Source: Erpobdella octoculata
Taxonomy: Eukaryota > Annelida > Clitellata > Hirudinida > Erpobdellidae
Length of the DNA: 64,000 nucleotides
Direction of reading: 5' to 3'
NCBI GenBank assembly: GCA_963978895.1
Contig: OZ022242.1
Coordinates: 9,716,206-9,780,205 of the forward strand
The notes under the pieces are model-generated. The model did no database searches. It saw only the letters and a list, made by a program, of their open reading frames with translations, and was not told where the DNA came from. Shown here piece by piece: positions 44,579 through 56,203 of this stretch; the stretch's first letter is position 1, and every line of letters starts with the position of its first letter. Both the position numbers and the translations under genes were made by a program.

Positions 44579-46023
44579 TTTCATCAAAGGACGATTCATC
44601 AAGGGACTGTTCATCAAGGACTATTCATCAAGGGACTATTCATCAAGAGACTATTCATCAAAGGACTATTCATCAAGAGGACGGTTCATCATAAGGACTG
44701 TTCATCTAAAGTCTATTCATCAAGAGGACTATTCATCAAATTTTGAAGCCACTCCTCAACAACCTTTATCAATATATACCCAAGATATTTTCAGCGTAAA
44801 ATAATTTGATGTATTTTTAAAAGACAGTTCTTCAACTTTGATAAAATAAATTTTAAACATATCAGTAATTTAAAAAAAAAATAGTAATGGCAACCAGGGT
44901 TGTTAAGAGCAGTACTATTGGCTAACAAGATCGTTGATGGCAGCGCCGCTACGTTTTTTAGCTGTTCTCGGCACTATTCGCTACCGCTACTTTTATTAAA
45001 AAAACAAAATAAGTTTTTATATCAATTAAATGATTTCCAATATATTTAGTTTTTATTTGAAGTATGCATGGAATCTGAGTCTGGTTGATTTATCGACGAA
45101 CGTAAGCGTCTCTTTGAAATGACCTTTCCTGACCTCGCTAAAGCGAGCGTGTGGGTCTCTTTGAAGTTTGGCAGAAGTGGTAGACCGGGTGTTAGTGATT
45201 TTTTAGGTCTATGGTATCTGGCTGTTTGAGTGTGTATAAACCTACAGTTTGTACGAACAGTTGAACGCAGTTTTTTTTTAACTTTTTATTCAATTGTTTT
45301 TTGCTCGTTTGATCTTAAGATCTTGACGTTATTTCTTGTCCAGTTGTTTTATTTACTGTATGTGACAAATAAAATTGCTGTATATTACAACCATGTCTTC
45401 TACAAACTTGTTGATTGCTCGAGGCAAAAGTGTTTTTGAAGCGTGGCCCCTTGGGGTTAAACGAACGATGCCAGATTTGACATAGCGGGCATGCATTATG
45501 CTTTGATGTTTGTTGCCTTTGGTGAATGTGTACATATACGGTTTGCGAAAACCGCCAAATTTAGTTTTGCTGGTGCTGTGACCGGAAGCGGAAAAGCGAT
45601 CGGGAGCGGTAAGGCAACCGGGAGCGGGAGACAAGCGGGAAAAGAGAGCGACCGGGAGCGTGAGAGCAAGCGAGAAAAACGATCGAAAAACCTCTAAAAA
45701 CCCCGGGCAACGCCGGTTACCCCGCTAGTTCTTTTATAAAGTATAAAGTATTTGGATACAAGCACAGTAGCACTGTAAAATTGATATAAATTACTCCACG
45801 ATTTGGTAACATATTTTGGTTGAAAATAACATCTTAAACAATTTTAGTAACTTTTTTTTTGATGAATAGTCCGCTGGATGAATAGACATTAGATGAATAG
45901 TCTTTATGATGAACCGTCCTCTTGATGAATAGTCCTTTGATGAACAGTCCTTTGATGAATAGTCCCTTGATGAATAGTCCTTGATGAACAGTCCTTTGAT
46001 GAATCGTCCTTTGATGAACAGTC
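44579..46023. mobile_element. Fold-back-like element with minisatellite arms
   Basis: The left arm (44579-44742) is about ten 17 bp units of the TTCATCAAGGGACTATT type. The right arm (45859-46023) is the same unit in reverse (GATGAATAGTCCTTT). The ~1.1 kb between contains a GGGTTGTTAAGAGC hAT-like end and copy C of the minisatellite-cored family. Long inverted arms made of short tandem repeats are the hallmark of fold-back transposons; no transposase is visible. Confidence 0.65.
45548..45730 (+). mobile_element. Minisatellite-cored repeat family, copy C
   Basis: Core of GGAAGCGGAAAAGCGATCGG / GAGCGGTAAGGCAACCGG units, then AAACGATCGAAAAACC, CCCCGGGCAACGCCGG and TTACCCCGCTAGTTC. It gives the best-preserved closing end of this family. 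Confidence 0.75.
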
Positions 46024-46139
46024 CTAGAATCAATTTACCATCAAGTAACAAAGGCTAATTATAAATTGTCACACTGTTCTAATCGCAATTTATATAATCG
46101 GCTATGTTGTTAATAAAAACAATTCATATAAGTTACTGC

Positions 46140-46345
46140 TTAAAACGATTGTTTGCTTGGCATTGAAGTAGCAGCATAGAAAAAATATTTTATGATTTTG
46201 ATTTTTGGATGAAATAAAATCGAAAATTATCAAAAATTGATTTCAAATCAAAATCACACATGACAAAATGATTCCAAATCAAAAGTCAAAATATGGATTT
46301 TAAATCTTTTGATTTCAAATCCTACCCAACAATGGCTGTCAAACA
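46140..46345. mobile_element. hAT-like end with GATTTGAAATC array
   Basis: GATTT/AAATC motifs in both orientations ending in AAATCCTACCCAACAATGG, whose reverse (CCATTGTTGGGTAGG) resembles a hAT terminus. The other end was not found. Confidence 0.45.
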
Positions 46346-46655
46346 ATTTCTAGTCTCAAACACAGAAATCTGTGACACAACAAAAACCGACACTAATTAA
46401 AAATCTATCCCACAATATTTCCAAAACATGAAAGTAAAATGAAAACATAACCCTGAAAACTATCAAACTCGGACTTTTAAAAAACAAAATAAAATTGTCG
46501 AAGAGTGCCTATTCTTTAGTTCTCGAATAATCTTGCTTGAAGTTTTGAAAAAAGGATTTCTTGATGTTTCCAAAAGGCCATTCAGGTCTTACTCAAATGT
46601 AGATACTTGCTCAAGAATAAAGAAATATAAAACTGGACATGCAGCTATTCCTCAT

Positions 46656-46805
46656 TGTAAACCTAGACGAATATGCTTTCTAGCGATTCGTAACGTTAAA
46701 GCTTGAAGTTATTTATAGAATAATATTTCTCGAATTATAATTCCAGCTTAGTACTTTTTTTCGCACTGACTCAATCTAATTATATCTCACGTTTCAGAAA
46801 TCTCT

Positions 46806-46863
<58 letters not shown>

Positions 46864-47193
46864 TACACATATAATCAACAGATATATATATATATACATA
46901 CAAAATACAGATATATATATATATACATACAATAATATACATATATACATAAACAACAGATATATATGTATATATGCAAACACATATATACATATATATA
47001 TACAAAATACAGATATATATGTATTTATACATAACAAATATATACATACATATATATACAAAACCCAGATATATATACATGCATATAAACAAACGTATAT
47101 ATACATATACATATACACAAATTAGCATAATAAGAGATAATAAAATAAGCTATTTACACAAATATACGTAAGATGAGCCATCTTCATCTTACA
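46656..47193 (-). repeat. TGTAAGATG-type gypsy LTR, apparently solo
   Basis: On the minus strand it runs from TGTAAGATGAAGATGG (47193) to TAGGTTTACA (46656), 538 bp, with TGTAA...TTACA ends. The middle is TA/TATG microsatellite. It matches the ends of the LTR at 58734-60807. No polypurine tract or primer site flanks it; CTCAT and CACAT on its two sides could be a diverged 5 bp target duplicate. Confidence 0.7.
46809..46861. repeat. (TA)n microsatellite inside an LTR
   Basis: About 26 TA units within the LTR at 46656-47193, continuing as TA/TACA mixtures to 47120. Confidence 0.95.
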
Positions 47194-47196
47194 CAC

Positions 47197-47640
47197 ATGC
47201 CAACCAGCAGCTAAATCGCCTATAAAACACATCTCATGTTTATGGCCAAAAGAAACCAAGCATTGGATTAGAATCCACATTGCTTATGCTTGACCGCTCC
47301 GTAGCAAAATGTATGTCGTAGTAGATGCACTCTCAATGTGGCTAAAAATAATTGAACTGACAAACAGCACCACATCCAAAACGATAAATATACTCCAACG
47401 AATCTTTGCACAATTTGGATTACCTGAAACAATTGTCAGTGACAACGGCACACAATTTACGTCCACTCTTCTTCCATGAATACTGTAAAAAACGCGATCA
47501 AACATGTAAGATCACCACCTTTTCACCCACAATCCAATGGCAAGGCCGAACGATTAGTAAACAACACTTTTAAAGGAGTCCTTATAAAACTAAGGAATAA
47601 ACGAACTTTCAAAGAATTTCTTCAAACCTTTCATCACCAA
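47197..47640 (+). pseudogene. Gypsy integrase relic
   Basis: CQPAAKSPIKHISCLWPKET, WIRIHIAYA, VVDALSMWLKIIEL, FAQFGLPETIVSDNGTQFTS (second catalytic D) and, after a shift, SPPFHPQSNGKAERLVNNTF (catalytic E). It begins inside the zinc-domain CxxC right beside the LTR at 46656-47193. It is a different family from the relic at 41845-43450. Confidence 0.8.
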
Positions 47641-47644
47641 ACGG

Positions 47645-48990
47645 TTGCTCTCTAACCAAACATTTTTAGGCAAACAATTACGTAAAATTCAAATAAATGT
47701 TACGGAGAAAAGCCGCGCCTTAAATATTTGCGTTTAATGGCCAGAAACATTTTGTTTCGGAGCATCTTGAGCGCAGAGCTCAGACGGGACACCGTTTTTC
47801 TTTGTATAATTCTAACATCTTCACAATTTACGATTTGCAACTGAGTATGTGTACATATTTCGTTTATTGGTTTTTTTTGTTATGTTTGTACTCTCCGAAC
47901 GGTATTAGAGGCCGTTAGGCCCTTCTGTTTGCGAATAAATAAACAAATCTTTTATTTGATGAATTCATTTTGATGAATTCATTTTTGATAAATTTATTTT
48001 TGATAAACATGTCTTTCGTCAAGTTTTCAGTTCTATTGTGTTTGGAAAGAATTCTTTGACATATGCGGTAGTGATGGTTCCTGCTTGTTTGTCTTTATCA
48101 GCATTTTTTCCAGTATTGACAGGTATAATATCATCGACGTTTCATATTTTTGTTTTGAAATTTTTAGTTCAGAGTTTCCATCGGCCTGACATGGTTGGCA
48201 AATTTTAGTATAAAATATTAGAAGCTAGTCCAAAGCTCGAAAAATTATCAAACACTAACTTTGATAATAAAATTTAATTTCTTTGATTAGGATGAAAATT
48301 TTTCTTCGATTCTGATGTATTAAAGAAAATAGTCCTAATAACCTGTTTTGCATATATTCGATCTTGTTGTTTTGTGTTTTTGTTAGATAAAAAGAATTAT
48401 GCTGGTTCAGTAAAACTGGCAGTGTTGGTTTTTTGGCAAAATAACTTGGTGAGAATTTGTAGCTTTTTCAATAGTTGGATTCAAGAAATTGTTGGTTAAA
48501 CTTTGAAGCAATGGTTTGCTTAAATCTTCTGGTCTAAAACTAGGTATCCTATTCAAGTTGGAAACTTGTTCTCGTGAATTGCTGTTGGAACAAAAAAAGA
48601 TTTGAAGTGGGTATTTTAGGAAAAGTGGCTGCGAGTTGGAAGAGTTGTTCTAAAAACGTATGCAAAATAGAAAATAAAAAACATTTTTAGTATTAATCAA
48701 ACTTAGTTTTATCTGAAAGCTGAATATATATTTATTCAAACTCAGTAGACATTAAATCTTTTCTAACGCAGTGCCACAATTTATAAAATTATGTTTTTTA
48801 TGCATTTGAGGAAAGTTTTAATATACATTATTTTCAAAATAAGTGAAAAAATATAAACAAGATACCAATGTTGGTAGTTGGTATCTCAATTTTAGGACTG
48901 GTGAAAAAAAGTTGTTTTGTCACCAGTTATGATTAGCTGTGGTTATTAATAAAAATTGAAAACCACCTGAATAGTGAATTTCAATACTGC
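47645..48990. other. No gene seen
   Basis: AT-rich; weak LINE-3'-end-like sequence at 47860-47960 and three TTGATGAATTCATTTT-like repeats near 47955-48005. The 3' part may be the UTR of the minus-strand ADAM gene. Confidence 0.4.
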
Positions 48991-48994
48991 TACC

Positions 48995-49115
48995 TTATTT
49001 TTCCAAACTCTTCAACGTTTGTTTCTTTTTCCAAATCAGAACAGAAATAACAATTAAAATGACAAAAATATCAGTGCGATCATGCTCAATGCGATAAAAT
49101 TTCTACTAAAATTCC
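48995..49115 (-). CDS. ADAM transmembrane exon, frame problem inside
   Basis: After an acceptor (TTTTTAG) at 49116 the frame inherited from the upstream exon reads NFSRNFIALSMIALIFLSF, stop at 49054. The +1 frame from the middle continues FVILIVISVLIWKKKQTLKS to a stop at 48995. Together they look like one membrane span plus a basic stop-transfer sequence, split by a one-base indel in a run of five T at about 49069. Either this copy has a frameshift, or the sequence has a homopolymer error. Confidence 0.45.
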
Positions 49116-49187
49116 CTAAAAATGCTAAAAAATTGAGTCTTATTTATTTTTTAACAAATAAAAAATTAAAATGTTTTTAAGTTTTAC

Positions 49188-51287
49188 CATTTCCTTTACC
49201 CCTAGCGTGCAGACTTCCACCAATACCCACGACATTACAATGAGGAGGTGCCCAGCCATAGTCGCAATGGCATTGTCCTAAATTGTTGCATACCTTAATA
49301 AAATAAACATAATTTTGATTTTTAGAAAATTATAAAAATTTTACAATTATGAATATTATTCTGAAAATGTTGGCATATAACCCCATGGCCATGACAATTT
49401 GGACATTTTGGAAAATTCAGAAGAGATATGTTAGTACATTTACTATCAAAACACATCTGAAAAAAAAATAATTTGATCAAAACCATAAATAATAAAATAC
49501 CAAAATTGCATTTTAAGAAAACTTGAAACTTACCTTATTTTCGCCGCATTTTGTTCCATCGCGAGTCAAGCCAATATCGCGTCCACTAACCAATCCGACG
49601 ATTCCTTTACAATGCTGCACAACTTCATTATTGGGACCTCTGGCCCTGGAATAAGGTCGATACTTCACAAAGTAATGTGACCAGTATAACAACTCAGCAT
49701 TTTCTGGTGCAATGCAATGTATATATCCACACATAACATTTCTGCAAAAGAAGCTAGCATTAAATTTCATCTCAAAACAGAAACTGTAAAGCAGCGGCCA
49801 ATCTAGGATTTCTCAGAGATGGGTAGTTGTACAATAACGTTTTTGTAGATATTAGAAAACTTGTAGAATAAAAATAAAAGCACTTTCGAACAAGCATATT
49901 TTAATTAAAAAATTTTTCTATGCAGACAGATTGTCAGTTAAAATTTGACGTCAGAGAAAAAAGTTATGTTACATTATGGGCATAAAAAACTAAGTAAATA
50001 CAAAGTTAAGGAAAACATTTTTGATGCATTCTTGTGGTTGCGTCGCTGCTGGCAAGTATACAAATAAAGACTTACTCAACACTACACTTTTCATAAATCC
50101 CGTCATAAATGTTGCTCCTACAGTATCCAGCTTCAGATCCTTCTATATTATATTGTTCATAGCATATTGGATCACTGGATCGACCTCCATAAAACAATCT
50201 ACAAACCTGGCTATTGTGTCGACAGTGGCCATTATAGCAATATGACTCTTCCTGAAATCATTTTTTTTTTCAGATAAAAAGTACTGGTATAAAATTATAA
50301 TAATTGTATGAACTGCAACAGAAAAAACAATAAATGGTGGGTAGTATGTAGTTTTGTAACAAATAGATTTATAAGCTATTCAGCAGTTATATTTTAGTTT
50401 GACAAATCTTGTAGGTTTCATACAAGAGTACCATAAAGAATAGTTTTAAAAAAATGTTTTCACGCTGCTTATATAACAAATATATCTAAAAAAATCTATA
50501 ACTAAAGAGTAGTACGTTTGTTTCTTTGCCACACGAGACACCATTTTGTCTGAACACGTCGTAAGGACAAAATTCACTGACTCCATTGCAAAACTCGGGA
50601 AGATCACAAAATTCCACTGCATTTCTACATTCTATACCTTCTGCAACTAGCTAAAAATAGAATAAAATGTAAAAGTAATTTTTATAATTTTAAAATAAAT
50701 TTAATAAAAAAGTGAATTCACCTGGCATGTTTCTGTATTACAGCAGGCACCTGATGCACAAATGGAATTTTGAGTAAACTTACAGGTAATAGGATCACAG
50801 CATTTTTGGTCACACGTCTAAAATGCATTACTAATGTAAGTTTTACGTTAGTATAGCAAGTTTGCAAATATTTAAGTACCCATTTCTGCCCACAATCACA
50901 TTCTTCATTTGTTTCTTTGATTCCGTTCCCACACGACGGAAAAGGCAGTGTTTCAGGTAAATCATATAGGCACATATCTGCACCTTTACTCAATCTCATT
51001 GGGAATAATTCCATAGAACATGAACTCCAATCATAAACAGGGATGTTTTGGCTGAATATGAATACATTAAAAAAACCACGATTGTGTCAATTGCATATAC
51101 AATGTTTATAATCTGAATAGTTTAATTTAGATACTAAAGTTAACATTTCCACCAACTGTCCAGATTCATGCATGATACATTTTTTCCCAGCACAGCTACA
51201 ACCATCATGGTCATGATCAACTCCAAGCAAATGTGCCAGTTCATGTGCAACAACAGTTGCCAGGCCAGCTATTAAACGATGGTGATC
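49188..51287 (-). CDS. ADAM metalloprotease, catalytic to EGF region (eight exons)
   Basis: Membrane-type zinc metalloprotease of the reprolysin family. Exons on the minus strand, all with GT-AG borders and compatible phases: 51287-51145, 51051-50880, 50817-50722, 50650-50516, 50251-50076, 49741-49534, 49456-49382 and 49293-49188. The first holds [12 protein letters not shown], the full HExxHxxGxxHD zinc site, and the CIM Met-turn, so it should be active. Next come the disintegrin domain ([38 protein letters not shown]; no RGD in the loop), the cysteine-rich domain ([26 protein letters not shown]) and an EGF module ([19 protein letters not shown]). The upstream exon is at 61045-61123; signal peptide, prodomain and the rest of the catalytic domain lie outside the recognised exons. 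Confidence 0.9.
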
Positions 51288-51291
51288 CTGA

Positions 51292-51294
<3 letters not shown>

Positions 51295-51379
<85 letters not shown>
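51295..51379. repeat. (TA)n microsatellite at the ADAM 3' splice site
   Basis: About 40 TA units. On the gene's strand it ends only eight bases before the CATATTCAG acceptor of the catalytic exon, in the place normally held by the polypyrimidine tract and branch site. Confidence 0.97.
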
Positions 51380-51384
<5 letters not shown>

Positions 51385-51514
51385 TTGTATTAATATTGCT
51401 AATTTGTACAAAGGTCCTTTCGAACGGTTTTGTTGTTTATTGGATGAATAATAAATAAGTTTGAAAAACTGTACTGATTTTCTAAGTTCTATGTAATAGT
51501 CTTACAGATGGTTA

Positions 51515-53270
51515 TGATTAAATGGGAAATTATAAAACTACTTCCTTTTTAATCCTGTTCGTCCCAAACAGTTTCATTGCCTCCATAGTATTTGGCAAGT
51601 CGGTCAACATGAATTACTTTCATTTTAGTACGCGGACCCTTCTGAATCCAGTAGATGACATCATTGATCTTTTTAATAATTCGATATTCCCTCCCTCCCA
51701 GTTTTGTTGAAGTTTAGGTGATTTTCCAATTCTGCGTTGTGGATTGTAAAACCACATCAAATGCTTTTCTTTATATTCTTTCATGTTTAATAGTCGATCA
51801 TACCAAGTTGCCATTCTGTCACTGGCTGCCTTTATTCATTTTCGGGCCGCCAAATGAATTTCATTTAATCGAACCCGTAATTGTGCAGCATACTCACCTT
51901 CCGATTCTACTGTGTCTCTCGGACTTCCAAACATAAGATCGCATGGAAGTCGTATCTCCCGTCCAAATAACATTTTACTTGAGGTAACCTTCGTCGTATT
52001 GTGAGCAGATCCCTGTAAGCCATCAGGAATAATGGAATGTGTTTATCCCAATCAACTTGATTTTCACCGACCATCTTAGACAAATGCTGTTGAATAGTTC
52101 GGTTAAATCGTTCCACCATACCGTCAGACTGTGAGTGAAGGGGAGTTGTGTGGGTTTTATGTATGCCTAAAACACGGGAAATTTTTTTAAATAGTTGTGA
52201 ATCAAAGTTCCTGCCCTGATCAGAATGAAGCTCCATTGGTACTCCATAGCGACTAACCCAGCCATCCACAACAACATTGGCAACTGTCATTGCTTCTTGA
52301 TTAGGTATTGCAAACACCTCAGGCTATTTTGTAAACTAATCTATGATTACAAGAATGTACTTATTGCCAGATTTTGACACTGGATATGGTCCTGCTAAAT
52401 CTATAGCAATTCTTTCAAAAGAGAAACCTACATTATACTGTTGTAAGTGGCTTTTTGTTTTAACGTGTGGTTCTTTACTAGCGGCACAGGTATCACATTT
52501 TCGACACCATTCTTCTACATCCATTTTACAGTATACCCAATAAAACCTTTGGCGGATCTTGTCCAACGTTTTATTCGTCCCCAGATGTCCCCCTGACACT
52601 CCAGAGTGCATTTGTTGAAGCACTTCTGGCACTTTTATCTTAGGAATTATTAATTGCAAAACATTGGTGGAACCATCGGCGCTTTTCCAGATTCTTTGTA
52701 GAGATCCGTTCACAATCCCATTGTGCTCAATACGATTTAGTAGCAGGACTCATTTCAGAAATCTCCTGCCAGTCAGGTTTCTTCCCTTTTTCCATCCATC
52801 TCAAAATTGGCCCTATATCATCATCTTTTATTTGTTCGTCTCGAATCACTTCATCTGACCAAGTGTCGTCAATTTGAAACCGTACTAAAAAACACTGATT
52901 ATTTGTTTCCTTCCCCTCCATGCGAATGCAATACTTACATTCATCATTGCACGGTCGTCGTGACAGTGCGTCAGCATTTGTGTGCTGTTCACCCTTCCGA
53001 TGCTGAATTTCAAACTCGTATGATTGTAATCGTTCGATCCACCTAGCCACTTGCTCTTCTGGATTTTTAAAATTCAAAAGCCATTTCAAGGCAGCATGAT
53101 CCGTTCTCAACAAAAACTTTTGACTTAATAGAATCAACTATTGCCAATAACTCGCGTTTGGTGACGCAATAATTGCGCTCCGGTTTCGACAAAATTCTGC
53201 TATAATAGGCTATAACTTTTCATTCCCGTCAACAAGCTGACTAAGCACTGTCCCTATTCCTTCATTACTT
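51515..53270 (-). pseudogene. Gypsy pol relic: RNase H and integrase
   Basis: Reading the minus strand: RNase H end (FLLRTDHAALKWLLNFKNPE, RKGEQHTNADALSRRPC), an H2C2 domain (HLGTNKTLDKIRQRFYW, WCRKCDTCAAS), the integrase core (LAGPYPVSKSGNKYILV, LHSDQGRNFDSQLF, SQSDGMVERFNRT) and the C-terminal RHPGIVRM-like domain replaced by YDRLLNMKE. Four frames with shifts. Same family as 41845-43450. It sits in the large ADAM intron in the same orientation as the gene. Its 5' side ends at the pogo relic. Confidence 0.88.
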
Positions 53271-53280
53271 GCATTTGTGC

Positions 53281-53889
53281 CTATTATAAAGACACTATGA
53301 TTGCTGGTGGTCCACCTGGTTGTGTCGGGGCTGCAAACCCATCAGGGTGGATAAATGCTGCAACGTTCATGCAATGGTTGAACCATTTCCTTTTCCACAC
53401 AAAATGTTCTGTCGCCAATCCGGTGTTGCTACTGCTTGATAACCATAAAAGCCATATATATGTGAATAATTTGGATTTGGCAAAACAGAATGGCATCACA
53501 CTGCTCACTTTCCACCTCACTGTAGCCACAAACTTCAACCACTAAATAGATCAGTCTACGGTCCATTGAAACGATTTTACAACGCTGCATGCGATGACTG
53601 GGTTGTTTCAAATCCAAGGCCTATGACGATATTTGATATTGTTGAAACTGTAAACAAGGCTTATGAAAAAGCTTTCACTCCATCAAACATCATAGCAGGA
53701 TTCACGGTGGCTGGAATCGAGCCTTTCAATAAAAAATATCTTAACGAAGATGACTTTTTAGCATCGCATGTTACAAATCGTCCAGAACCTGTTGGTAAAG
53801 ATTCTGGCAAAAATGAATCAGTCACTGTTGATCAAACTCCTGGCAAAAATAGTTGCTTTTTAATTAAGAGAAAACAATGCCAATAACAT
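53281..53889 (+). pseudogene. pogo/Tigger-like DDE transposase C-terminus
   Basis: MIAGGPPGCVGAANPSGWIN, FMQWLNHFLFHTK, NPVLLLLDNHKSHIYV (second catalytic aspartate), NGITLLTFH; then after a one-base shift near 53508, a Cys-Ser-His-Lys-Leu-Gln-Pro-Leu block and FYNAACDDWVVSNPRPMTIFDI with FTVAGIEPFNKKYLNEDDFL. This is the standard C-terminal half of pogo-family transposases. The DNA-binding half and first aspartate are missing. Inserted in the ADAM intron. Confidence 0.85.
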
Positions 53890-53941
53890 TTTTTTTGAAT
53901 TTAGAATCAAAGGTGCCAACATAATATCAAGGGTGACAGTG

Positions 53942-53981
53942 CTTAGTATCAAGGGTGCCTGTGTCTCGGCACCCTTGATAC
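53942..53981. repeat. 15 bp perfect inverted repeat downstream of pogo relic
   Basis: AGTATCAAGGGTGCC and its reverse complement surround an 8-10 base loop (TGTGTCTC). TATCAAGGGTG also occurs once more at 53920. It may be the compacted end of the pogo element. Confidence 0.8.
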
Positions 53982-54149
53982 TATTTAAACAAATTTTGGT
54001 TTAAATATTACTTTTCTACCAAATATTTTTAAAATAAAGGTTTTACACAATTTTATTGGATATTTGAATAGATATTAAATTCACCTAAAAAAAACTTACA
54101 AAAAACTCCAACAGTTTTATCAAATTAAGAAAAATCAAAATTTAGTATC

Positions 54150-54522
54150 ATGGCTCCCTGGTGTCTCCTACTTGTTAAAAAGAAAATTATTGACTGCGTT
54201 TTTGTGTCGATTACAAAATGTTAAACAAGGTTACACAAAAAAAAAGCTACCCTCTGTCCAGAATTGACGACACTACCAATACACTTGCGGATCTCGAATG
54301 TTTTCTACTCTAGATCTTAAGAGCGGATGTTGGCAGATGGGAATACCAATACACTTGCGGATCTCGAATGTTTTCTACTCTAGATCTTAAGAGCGGATGT
54401 TGGCAGATGGGAATACCTTCTTAGGTGCGAGACAACTGCTATTTCGATAAGTCAAAGGTTGTGGTAATTGACAGTGATGCCATTTGGCTTGTGTAACGCG
54501 TCTGCAACTTTCGACGAGCGAA
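54150..54522 (+). pseudogene. Gypsy reverse transcriptase fragment with 70 bp tandem duplication
   Basis: Relic motifs in mixed frames: YLLKRKLLTAFLCRLQNVK, PELTTL, LADLECFLL, VMPFGLCNASATFDERIM, corresponding to the first third of a gypsy reverse transcriptase ('VPFGL.NA..TF'). Bases 54275-54344 and 54345-54414 are a perfect tandem duplication. Same family as 41845-43450 and on the same strand. Confidence 0.8.
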
Positions 54523-54728
54523 TTATGTAGTAGGGTAAATTGACCAATTACTGGCCACAAGTTTTTTGCAAGTCACGTAGGTTTTCAGCTTATGGACCAC
54601 ACACGTCATAGTCAGGTGGCTGTCCAGATGTACCCCATGATTGTAAACGCTGTACTGGAAAGTGACAATGTTGTCGCCCAGTTGCAAGTTGGATATTGTC
54701 AATGCCAAGTTTTTGAAGCTGCTGGCGG

Positions 54729-55322
54729 CTACCTAACCAAATGGAACTGAGTTTTGTCTGAGTTTAATTTCAGTCTGTTGGAGGACATCCAGAGGTCAAG
54801 CTTTTCAATACATCGAGTGATTCCAGCAACCGGCCCATCAGCCGCACCAACTCTATCGAATAGGTAAACTTGTCCATTGTCGGTATAGCAGTGGACACTG
54901 AGACCGTGAAGGTCAGCGATAACTGGAACATCTGCTGTGTAGAGCAGGGACAGTAACGGTCCGAGAACGCTGCCTTGAGGGACGCCTGTAGGAACGACAG
55001 AAATGGAAGATTGGGCACCATTGAAAGATACCTGTTGTGTCCTGTCTGTAAAGAATGATCGTAGCCATGTGAGGGCTATGCCAGTAATCTCTAAAGAGGT
55101 TTCTAGCCGGTCCAGGAGGATGTCATGATCGACCGTATCAAACGCAGCCGACATATCAAGAAGACCAAGCAAGGATACTTTACCCTGATGGGCAGCTACG
55201 AGGATGTGTGAGCAAACCTTGAAAAGGACAGTTTCCGTCGAGTGGTTGACTCGGAAGCCGGATTGTAGTGTAGGAATCAGGTTGAACTTTTCAAGGTAAG
55301 CTGTGAGCTGCTTGTACACCAT
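54729..55322 (-). pseudogene. LINE reverse transcriptase, long open stretch with altered YADD
   Basis: A 197-codon open frame covers palm and thumb motifs. The first catalytic aspartate (SAAFDTVDH) is kept. The YADD box reads YTDN, so two metal-binding positions are changed to T-D-N and activity is unlikely. The relic near 54690-54530 adds the LGVHLDSHLTMT motif after a shift. Confidence 0.85.
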
Positions 55323-55336
55323 CCCTACTATAAAAG

Positions 55337-56043
55337 CGCAATGGTGTATCTCACTCGATTAGCATCTGCAGGTCTGAAAAAACTCACGTTGATAGATTAT
55401 GAGACGCTGAACAAGGTTTGTTAGGGCACTTTTTTGTTAAATTAAAAGTTATTAGCCGCGAAAGTTTAACGCTTTGCGGATATATATATAATGCATCGTA
55501 CGTCATCGCTAAATATAGACAAGTTGAAAATAAATAAATCACCGAAGTAGTAGTCAGCGGGTTTTTCCAAATTTTAAACAAGTTGTAAATTATTATTAAC
55601 GACAATTTACTATTTTGCAATTATTATTCCTCTTATTATTAATAACAAAGATTAACTATTTTGCTAATATTATTTCTATTATTGGAAAGTTCGACGCTTT
55701 GCGGAAATATTTAATGAAATTATTAACGACATTTTTCTATTTTGTAATTATTATTTCTCTTATTGTAATTATTAATAATATTATTATTATTAACGAAAAA
55801 CGACAATTTACTATTTTATAAAACGTGTTCATATGCAACTGGCTATAATAGTCACACGCACGCTTCAAGCGAAGCGTGCGTAAAGTTATTACTATAATAG
55901 CGCATAGGTGTTGTTTTTGAGCTTAGAGTGTGATTTGAATGCAACTAATTTTACTATTAATATGTAAAAACTCACACGCGCGCGAAGCGTGCGTCAAGTG
56001 CTGGTTATCTCGATAATTTTTGAAATGTACGTCAGGTTGGATG
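55337..56043. mobile_element. ~0.7 kb insertion in the LINE, with GCGTGCG hairpins
   Basis: It separates the LINE linker from its reverse transcriptase. It contains a perfect 10 bp hairpin (CGCACGCTTC, loop AAGC, 55857-55880) and a second GCGCGAAGCGTGCG block at 55978. CTATAAAAGCGCAATGG at the left edge resembles CTATAATAGCGCATAGG at 55893. Unclassified. Confidence 0.45.
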
Positions 56044-56051
56044 TTATTCTG

Positions 56052-56203
56052 CAGTAATGGGCAGTAACTAAAAATGTAATTAAACTGATGATCTAACTGA
56101 ACTTTTTAAAACAAGTTAAACTTTCTATTTAACTTTTTAAAAAGAGTTTAACTGAAAGTTAGTTGCATTTTAGTTTAAACTTTGTAACTTTTGCCCATCA
56201 CTG
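56052..56203. mobile_element. 152 bp hAT-type MITE
   Basis: Ends CAGTAATGGGCAGTAACT and, in reverse, CAGTGATGGGCAAAAGTTAC. Flanks TTATTCTG (56044-56051) and TTGGTCTG (56204-56211) are an 8 bp target duplicate with two mismatches. The interior is TTTAACT motifs, linking it to the ends at 16893 and 41684. Confidence 0.85.

Noticed and set aside
44552..44746. Frame with HQG/FIKG repeats
   Set aside because: A by-product of the 17 bp minisatellite arm, with the reverse arm giving a similar frame on the other strand.
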